A DNA stretch of 64,000 nt from the NCBI GenBank assembly GCA_902765005.1, contig CACWYB010000003.1, positions 310,001-374,000 of the forward strand, read 5' to 3'. The notes under the pieces were generated by a model that was not told the origin of the DNA, made no database searches, and saw nothing but the letters and a program-made list of their open reading frames with translations. This document shows positions 59,440-64,000 of the stretch, in pieces (the first letter of the stretch is position 1; every line of letters begins with the position of its first letter). The position numbers and the translations under genes were made by a program. Origin of the DNA: an uncultured Eubacteriales bacterium. Lineage in GTDB: Bacteria; Bacillota; Clostridia; Christensenellales; CAG-138.

Positions 59440-59467
59440 TTATACCATATCCGCCCCCTCAATGCAA
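59439..59467 (-). promoter_or_regulatory. glgP promoter
   Basis: TTGCAT-N17-TATAAT on the minus strand, about 45 bases upstream of the ATG. Confidence 0.78.
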
Positions 59468-59506
59468 TAGGAAAGTCCCGCCATGCCGTGCCCTTTGGCA
59501 AGGGGT

Positions 59507-60301
59507 CTATTTTCCCCTGACGCGCCCCTCCAAAAGGGCCACCGCCCCGTACATGAGGGCCGCCAGCAGGCACAGGAGCACCACGGAGGCCATGACCAGA
59601 TCCAGCTTGAACACCTGGCCCCCGTAGACGATGAGATACCCCAGGCCCGACTTGCTCACCAGATACTCCCCCACGATGACCCCCACCCAGCTCATGCCCA
59701 CGGAGATCTTCAACGCGGACATCATGTGGGGCACCCCGGCGGGCAGGACCACCTTCAAAAAGGTTTGCCCCTTGGTGGCCCCCAATGTGCGCATCAAAAA
59801 CTGCTTCTCCTCCGTGGCGGCGGTGAAGCCCGAGAGGACCGTCACCGTGGTCACCACCAGGGACACCAGCACCGCCATGACGATGATGGACCCCACCCCC
59901 GCCCCGATCCACACGATGAGCACCGGCCCCAGGGCGATCTTGGGCAGGGCGTTGAGGACGACCAGATAGGGGTCCAGCACCCGGTTCAAAAAGGGCAGCC
60001 ACCAGAGGACCACGGCCAGGAAGATCCCCAGGCCCGTGCCGATGAGAAAGCCCATGACCGTTTCATACAGGGTCACCCCCACGTGCATGAGCAAACGCCC
60101 CTCCCCCCAGAGCCGACCGAGGGTCCCAAGGACCCGGCTGGGGCTGGAGAGGATGAAGGGGTCGAACCAGGCGAGCCGGGCCCCCAGCTCCCACAGGCCG
60201 AAGAAGAGGAGGAGCACCAGCCCCCGGCACAGGGCCACCCCCTGCCGCCGCCGGCGCAGGCGCCGTAAATACGCCCCATGTTCCGCAGAATACCCGCTCA
60301 T
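59507..60301 (-). CDS. ABC transporter permease (SsuC/TauC/ThiX-like)
   Basis: A 264-residue permease with about six helices; the cytoplasmic EAA loop is GATKGQTFLKVVLPAGVPHMMSALKI. Belongs to the nitrate/sulfonate/taurine and thiamine-precursor importer group. The ATG overlaps the ATPase stop as ATGA. No substrate-binding protein is encoded beside it, so the ligand cannot be inferred. Confidence 0.9.
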   Translation of the reverse strand: MSGYSAEHGAYLRRLRRRRQGVALCRGLVLLLFFGLWELGARLAWFDPFILSSPSRVLGTLGRLWGEGRLLMHVGVTLYETVMGFLIGTGLGIFLAVVLWWLPFLNRVLDPYLVVLNALPKIALGPVLIVWIGAGVGSIIVMAVLVSLVVTTVTVLSGFTAATEEKQFLMRTLGATKGQTFLKVVLPAGVPHMMSALKISVGMSWVGVIVGEYLVSKSGLGYLIVYGGQVFKLDLVMASVVLLCLLAALMYGAVALLEGRVRGK

Positions 60302-61044
60302 GCCCGCAGCTCCTTCCAGATCCGGCCGAAATAGGCCTGGAACGCCGGCGTCTCCCGGCGGCCCAGGGCGGATAGGTCCGCCGGAAAGTCGATGGGGATC
60401 TCCCGCTTGAGCCGGGCGGGCCGGTCGGAGAACACCAGCACCCGATCCGCCATGGACACGGCCTCCCCGATGTCGTGGGTCACCAGCAGGGCCGTCTTCC
60501 CCTCCGCCTTGATGATGGAGAGGACCTCGTCCGCCAGGGTGAGGCGGGTCTGGTAATCAAGCGCCGAGAAGGGCTCGTCAAGGAGCAGCAGCTCCGGCTC
60601 CAGGGCCAGGGTGCGGATGAGGGCCGCCTTCTGCCGCATGCCCCCGGAAAGCTCCCCGGGGAGGCTGTGGAGGAAGTCCCCCAGGCCGTATTTTTTCAGA
60701 AGGGCCACCGTCTTCTTTCGGCTTTGGTCCGTGAGCCGGTGCTGGACCTCCAGCCCCAGCAGGGCGTTTTTCTCCACGGTCCGCCATTCCAGCAGGTTAT
60801 CCCGCTGGAGCATATACCCCATGGGGCAGGGCCCCTGGGGGAAGGTGACCTCCCCCGCCGAGGGGGCGTTGAGCCCCATGATCAGGGAGAGCACGGTGGT
60901 CTTGCCGCAGCCCGAGGGCCCCACCACCGCCACGAACGCCCCCTTCTCCACCCGGAAGCACAGGTCCCGCAGGGCCTCCGTCTCCCCCTGGGGGGTGTGG
61001 TACCGCAGGTATACATGGTCAACATTCAGCAAGGCTTTCCCCAT
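60298..61044 (-). CDS. ABC transporter ATP-binding protein (SsuB/TauB-like)
   Basis: A 248-residue ATPase: Walker A GPSGCGKTT, Q-loop LQRDNLLEW, signature LSGGMRQKAALIRTLA, Walker B LLLLDEPFSALD and H-loop VTHDIGEAV. The C-terminal DRPARLKREIPIDFP is typical of SsuB/TauB/ThiZ. ATG 61044 follows AAAGGAGG. Pairs with the downstream permease. Confidence 0.92.
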   Translation of the reverse strand: MGKALLNVDHVYLRYHTPQGETEALRDLCFRVEKGAFVAVVGPSGCGKTTVLSLIMGLNAPSAGEVTFPQGPCPMGYMLQRDNLLEWRTVEKNALLGLEVQHRLTDQSRKKTVALLKKYGLGDFLHSLPGELSGGMRQKAALIRTLALEPELLLLDEPFSALDYQTRLTLADEVLSIIKAEGKTALLVTHDIGEAVSMADRVLVFSDRPARLKREIPIDFPADLSALGRRETPAFQAYFGRIWKELRA

Positions 61045-61154
61045 AGACAGCCTCCTTTGCCGCAAAATAGATATGCTATCCTATGCCCGGCGGCAAAAAA
61101 GGGTCACCATTCCCCCGCCCTCGGCGTAGCATATAGGGTGGGGGGTGGTTTCCT

Positions 61155-61328
61155 ATGAAAAGAAAGAAATGCGTTTGCAGCTGTGTCAACTGGCGGACGG
61201 CCCTGCTGGTTGTGCTCCTAATCGTGGGGGCGGTGATCCTCCTGTGCCTGCTGCCCCGGTGGGCGTTGTGCTTTTTGATATTGGCCCTGGCGGCGGGCTG
61301 CGCCGCCCTGGCCGGCAGGAAGCGATAG
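61155..61328 (+). CDS. 57-aa cysteine-rich-start membrane protein
   Basis: A short frame from ATG 61155 to TAG. The product begins MKRKKCVCSCVNWRT: five basic residues and a CxCxC cluster, then two hydrophobic helices (about 15-33 and 37-50) and a basic end GRKR. The upstream GGGGGGTGG is only a loose Shine-Dalgarno. Positive-inside charge and clean helices argue for a real gene; function unknown. Confidence 0.55.
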   Translation: MKRKKCVCSCVNWRTALLVVLLIVGAVILLCLLPRWALCFLILALAAGCAALAGRKR

Positions 61329-61339
61329 CCGGTGCCCCA

Positions 61340-61363
61340 AACAAAAAGCCGCCCGAAGGCGGC
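61340..61363 (-). terminator. Terminator downstream of the c-di-GMP gene
   Basis: Minus-strand GCCGCC-TTCG-GGCGGC with UUCG tetraloop, then TTTTTGTTT. It ends about 200 nt after the EAL gene stop. Confidence 0.88.
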
Positions 61364-61558
61364 TGAAGTTCATGTATGAACCCATGGCAGGGTGGCTTTG
61401 CGCAGGCCGATGCCGTTGTCCTGCCCCCCGGATCTCATCGATCCTATTGGTCGCCGCCTGCTGGGCCAAAGGGGCGCAGCCGATGATGGCGGTCACGGGG
61501 GGTGCGGATGTTGCGGGGCATCCGGATCGGCTGCCCGAAGCGGAGCAGCGCCCAGGGC
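61340..61558 (-). ncRNA. Possible structured 3' RNA after the Rec-GGDEF-EAL gene
   Basis: The 230-bp gap holds on the minus strand a run of stems: CTCCG-rich hairpin closed by GCTGC/GCAGC; CGGATG/CATCCG (61505-61524); long-range GCAGCCGAT/ATCGGCTGC (61526-61534 with 61476-61484), exclusive with the first; GGATC/GATCC; GGCAGG/CCTGCC; GTTCAT/ATGAAC; then the terminator. No separate promoter was found, so it would be a 3' UTR or processed RNA. GCGCAAAGCCAC recalls a c-di-GMP-I aptamer fragment but the rest of that aptamer is missing. Confidence 0.4.
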
Positions 61559-63256
61559 TCAGGCCTTTACCCCGGCGAGCCCGGACACGAAGGTTTCAAA
61601 CCCGTCGGCGGGCAGGGGGCGGGAGAAGAAGTATCCCTGGACGATGTCGCAGCCCATCTCCCGGAGAGCGTCCACCTGCTCCTCGGTCTCCACCCCCTCG
61701 GCCACGGTGGGCAGGCCCAGGGATTTGGCCAGGCCGATGACCGCCACCAGGAGCCGGGTGTCCTTCCTGTCCGCAAAGGCGGTGCGGATGAACTTCATAT
61801 CCAGCTTCAGGGCGTCGATGGGCACCTGGGTGATCATGTTGAGGGAGGAATAGCCCGTGCCGAAGTCGTCCATCTCGATGTGGAACCCGCTCTCCCGCAG
61901 GCTGTTCACCACGCTGATGATCTGCTCGGAGTTCTCCGTGTAGGCGGATTCCGTGATCTCCAGCAGCATCTCCCCCCGGTTGAGGCCGAATTCCGCCACC
62001 AGCCCCTGCAGGGTCGCCAGCAGCTGGGGGTCGTAAAGGTCGATCCGAGACACGTTCACGGACACGGGGATGGACAGGCCCAGCTTCTGTTTCCACAGCC
62101 GGATGTGCCGGGCGGCCTCCCGCCACACATAGGAATCCAGCTCCCGGATGAGGCCGTTCTCCTCGAAGAGGGGGATGAACACCCCGGGGCTGATGAAGCC
62201 CAGCGTGGGGTGAATCCAGCGGACCAGGGCTTCGGCGCTGCTGAGCCGGGGCTTGTCCGGCCGGATGTCGAACTTGGGCTGGAAGTACACCACGAACTGC
62301 CGCTCCCGGATGGCGGTGTGGAAGCTCTCCAGCAGCTGCTCGGCGAAAACCTCCTTCTCGTGCATGGAGCTGTCGTAGACCCCCACGGCCCCGGTGAAGC
62401 TGTTCTTCACCTTGTCCGCCGCCTGCTTGGCCCGGTCGAACCGGCGCTCCATGTCGATGGTCTTGTCCACATCCGGGTACACGCCCAGGCGCACCCGGAC
62501 CCGATACCCCTCCCCCATCTGAAGGGAGACGCTCTCGATGATGTCCTCGAAGCCCTCCCGATGGAGGCAGTAGACCAGATATGTGTCGCTCTCCCGGCGG
62601 CAGACGATGCCGTTGCCCTCCCGGACCACCTCCAGGAGCTTCTGCCCCACCCGGCGCAGGACCTCGTTGCCGAACTCCCGGCCGTGGCGCTCGTTGATCA
62701 TGTGGAAATGGTTGATGTCCAGCACGATGGCGTCCGTGGCCTCGTCCGGGTGGAAGCTGTCGAACTGGGCGGCGTAGCGGTAGAAGAACTCCCGGTTGTA
62801 GAGCCCGGTGATCTGGTCCCGCTCGGTCCAGTGGATGATGTCCCGGCCCTCGAAGAGCTCGATGGTCCTGAGCACCCGGGCCAATATCACCTCCCGCTTG
62901 GGGTAGGGCTTGGGGATAAAGTCGATGGCCCCCAGGCTCAGGCTCTCCACCTCCGCCTCCTGGTCCGCCGTCATGACGATGACCGGGAGCATGGCGGTGC
63001 GCACGTCCGCCTTGATCCGCCGCAGGATGTCCATGCCCTTCATGTCCGGCAGGTTCAGATCCAGGAGCACCAGGCTCAGGGTCTCGAACTGCGCCTCCAG
63101 GATGGCCAAGGCCTGTTCCCCCGTCTCGGCAAAGGCCAAATCGTAGGTGTCCGACAGCAGAAAGCCCAGGATCTCCCGGTTGATGAACTCGTCCTCGATG
63201 ACCAGTATCCTGCGCCGCCCCTTGGCGTCATGAAAGTCCAGATGCCCCTCGCTCAT
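61559..63256 (-). CDS. Response regulator with degenerate GGDEF and intact EAL (c-di-GMP phosphodiesterase)
   Basis: A 565-residue protein: receiver domain (about 15-130; IEDE pocket, phospho-Asp 66 in LLDLNLP, MTAD, KPY), GGDEF domain (about 140-290) whose catalytic motif is RESDTY instead of GGDEF, and an EAL domain (about 315-560) with EALVRW, VNVS, EITES, DDFGTGYSS, LKLD, EGVE and QGYFFSRPLP all present. Predicted to degrade c-di-GMP under control of phosphorylation; the GGDEF part probably only regulates. No kinase is adjacent. ATG 63256 follows GGAGGG. Confidence 0.93.
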   Translation of the reverse strand: MSEGHLDFHDAKGRRRILVIEDEFINREILGFLLSDTYDLAFAETGEQALAILEAQFETLSLVLLDLNLPDMKGMDILRRIKADVRTAMLPVIVMTADQEAEVESLSLGAIDFIPKPYPKREVILARVLRTIELFEGRDIIHWTERDQITGLYNREFFYRYAAQFDSFHPDEATDAIVLDINHFHMINERHGREFGNEVLRRVGQKLLEVVREGNGIVCRRESDTYLVYCLHREGFEDIIESVSLQMGEGYRVRVRLGVYPDVDKTIDMERRFDRAKQAADKVKNSFTGAVGVYDSSMHEKEVFAEQLLESFHTAIRERQFVVYFQPKFDIRPDKPRLSSAEALVRWIHPTLGFISPGVFIPLFEENGLIRELDSYVWREAARHIRLWKQKLGLSIPVSVNVSRIDLYDPQLLATLQGLVAEFGLNRGEMLLEITESAYTENSEQIISVVNSLRESGFHIEMDDFGTGYSSLNMITQVPIDALKLDMKFIRTAFADRKDTRLLVAVIGLAKSLGLPTVAEGVETEEQVDALREMGCDIVQGYFFSRPLPADGFETFVSGLAGVKA

Positions 63257-63289
63257 GTCAGTTCCCTCCGTTTTCCCCCAAAATGCACG

Positions 63290-63311
63290 CGTTAGTACCA
63301 CGTTAGTACCT
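63290..63311 (-). repeat. Two adjacent 11-bp direct repeats after the EAL gene promoter
   Basis: GGTACTAACG occurs twice with an 11-bp period, immediately downstream of the -10. The placement at the transcription start suggests an operator. Confidence 0.6.
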
Positions 63312-63312
63312 C

Positions 63313-63341
63313 AGTATACCATGCGGGAAAACCCCTGTCCA
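63313..63341 (-). promoter_or_regulatory. Promoter of the Rec-GGDEF-EAL gene
   Basis: TGGACA-N17-TATACT on the minus strand. Confidence 0.72.
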
Positions 63342-63453
63342 CAAATTTTCCCCATCCTCCACCTTCCCTTTTTCCTTTCCCTGCTTTATGCCTAATTTAA
63401 GCCTTCCCTGCTATACTTGCCTCAACAAAAACAACCGACAGGAGGTACAGCAG

Positions 63454-64000
63454 ATGAAAAAGACAACCATCCTTGCCCTGGGGCTCGGCGCCCTGCTGCT
63501 GTTCGGCGCCTGCGTGCCCGCAGCGGCCCAACCCAGCGCCCAGGCGGCCCAGGAGCAGACGCAGACGGCGGCGGAGGAACAGGAAGCCCAGACCGCCCCG
63601 GAAGCGGCGGACTCCGCCCAGGACAGCGGCAAAACAAAAAAGCCCTCCCGGAACGGGGAGAGCCGCAAAAAGAGCGATGACTCTACTGCCCACGGCGGCC
63701 GCCCCGCCGGCCGGAAGCCCGGCGAAAACCGCGCCACGTCCAACAAAGGGCCGGGCCGCAAATCCGGCGCCAGCCAGGACGACGGCACGCCTCCCGCAGC
63801 CCCCGACGGCACGCCTCCCGCAGCCCCCGACGGCACGCCTCCCGCAGCCCCCGACGGCACGCCCCCCGCAGGGGACATGGGCGAGCCTCCTTCCGGCGGC
63901 ATGCCCGGCGGCGCCCCCGGCGCCAACGCCGGATCGGTGACCTATTCCGGCGCCACCGAGATCACCGCCGCCGCCACCGAGCAGGGGCAGACCTACCAGA
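63454..64000 (+). CDS. Exported repeat protein, probable carbohydrate-binding (DUF4353-like), N-terminal part
   Basis: Open to the right edge (182 codons visible). The start has AGGAGGT 7 bases upstream. The N-terminus MKKTTILALGLGALLLFGACVPAAA is a signal peptide with a lipobox-like FGAC, so a lipoprotein is likely. It is followed by Gln/Ala/Glu-rich and then Lys/Arg/Gly/Ser-rich low complexity, three identical DGTPPAAP units, Gly/Pro-rich GEPPSGGMPGG, and SVTYSGATEITAAATEQGQTYQ, which resembles the start of clostridial DUF4353 beta-helix carbohydrate-binding domains. TATACT at 63412-63417 may be its -10. Confidence 0.75.
   Translation, partial: MKKTTILALGLGALLLFGACVPAAAQPSAQAAQEQTQTAAEEQEAQTAPEAADSAQDSGKTKKPSRNGESRKKSDDSTAHGGRPAGRKPGENRATSNKGPGRKSGASQDDGTPPAAPDGTPPAAPDGTPPAAPDGTPPAGDMGEPPSGGMPGGAPGANAGSVTYSGATEITAAATEQGQTYQ
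63781..63868 (+). repeat. 24-bp tandem repeat in the exported protein gene
   Basis: Three identical 24-bp units (63781-63804, 63805-63828, 63829-63852) and a partial fourth to 63868, coding for DGTPPAAP. Perfect identity at DNA level suggests recent slippage. Confidence 0.92.

Noticed and set aside
61384-61420. c-di-GMP-I riboswitch downstream of the EAL gene
   Set aside because: Only a GCGCAAAGCC-like piece matches; the 5' conserved half and its tetraloop stem are missing, and no gene follows on that strand.
63781-63868. Short repeats as a CRISPR-like array
   Set aside because: The units are directly adjacent without spacers and encode DGTPPAAP in frame.

Overview
The window is chromosomal core sequence from a GC-rich member of the Clostridia (Bacillota). 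The evidence is gene order and family: recJ-apt-relA-dtd-MBL-hemZ followed by a T-box-controlled hisS-aspS, plsX-acpP-rnc-smc-ftsY, a ClpE-type unfoldase with an N-terminal zinc finger, a YlbJ-like membrane protein, ThiI without a rhodanese domain, and strong AGGAGG ribosome binding sites. I cannot name the genus. I see no prophage, insertion sequence, CRISPR array or rRNA operon.

Layout. 1-4010: ROK kinase (cut by the edge), Nnr metabolite repair, RecX, VanW-type wall protein. 4.2-7.1 kb: small unknown plus ClpE. 7.1-14.9 kb (minus): ftsY, smc, rnc, acpP, plsX, a TIGR04086-type membrane protein, yajC and a small membrane protein. 14.9-27.1 kb (minus): cysteine desulfurase, thioredoxin, aspS, hisS with its T-box, hemZ, MBL hydrolase, dtd, relA, apt, recJ. 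27.2-30.7 kb: ackA-pta divergent from tmcAL. 30.8-38 kb: patatin, YlbJ-like, IMP dehydrogenase, metK, secreted 5'-nucleotidase, cytidylate-kinase-like protein. 38.1-38.4 kb: a candidate small RNA. 38.5-41.9 kb: three-subunit transhydrogenase under an Lrp/AsnC regulator. 42.2-46.2 kb: tRNA-Pro(GGG), a voltage-gated-type K+ channel, a small membrane protein, thiI with a partner cysteine desulfurase. 46.4-50 kb: zinc-ribbon/polyacidic membrane protein and small proteins, SDR. 50-59.4 kb (minus): NlpC/P60 hydrolase, PBP2, MreD, MreC, a divergent MraY homologue and glycogen phosphorylase. 59.5-64 kb: ABC permease/ATPase, a 57-residue membrane protein, a Rec-GGDEF-EAL protein, and a lipoprotein-like repeat protein cut by the right edge.

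How the genes work together. The themes are cell-envelope growth (PBP2/MreCD, NlpC/P60, VanW, MraY-like), translation and tRNA biology (AspRS, HisRS, Dtd, TmcAL, ThiI/NifS, tRNA-Pro), stringent response, acetate fermentation and redox balance (Pta/AckA, PntAB). Promoters readable by eye are sigma-A type and most use TATACT as the -10 hexamer.

The least explained items are: (i) a two-copy composite element that starts within a few bases of the stop codons of clpE and the mraY-like gene, one copy carrying a hairpin-forming insert; (ii) a roughly 230-nt RNA with its own promoter and terminator and several CCUCC-type anti-Shine-Dalgarno motifs; (iii) a structured region downstream of the c-di-GMP gene; (iv) a 15-nt inverted copy of the tRNA-Pro anticodon arm. 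All boundaries and promoter calls were read by eye without database searches.
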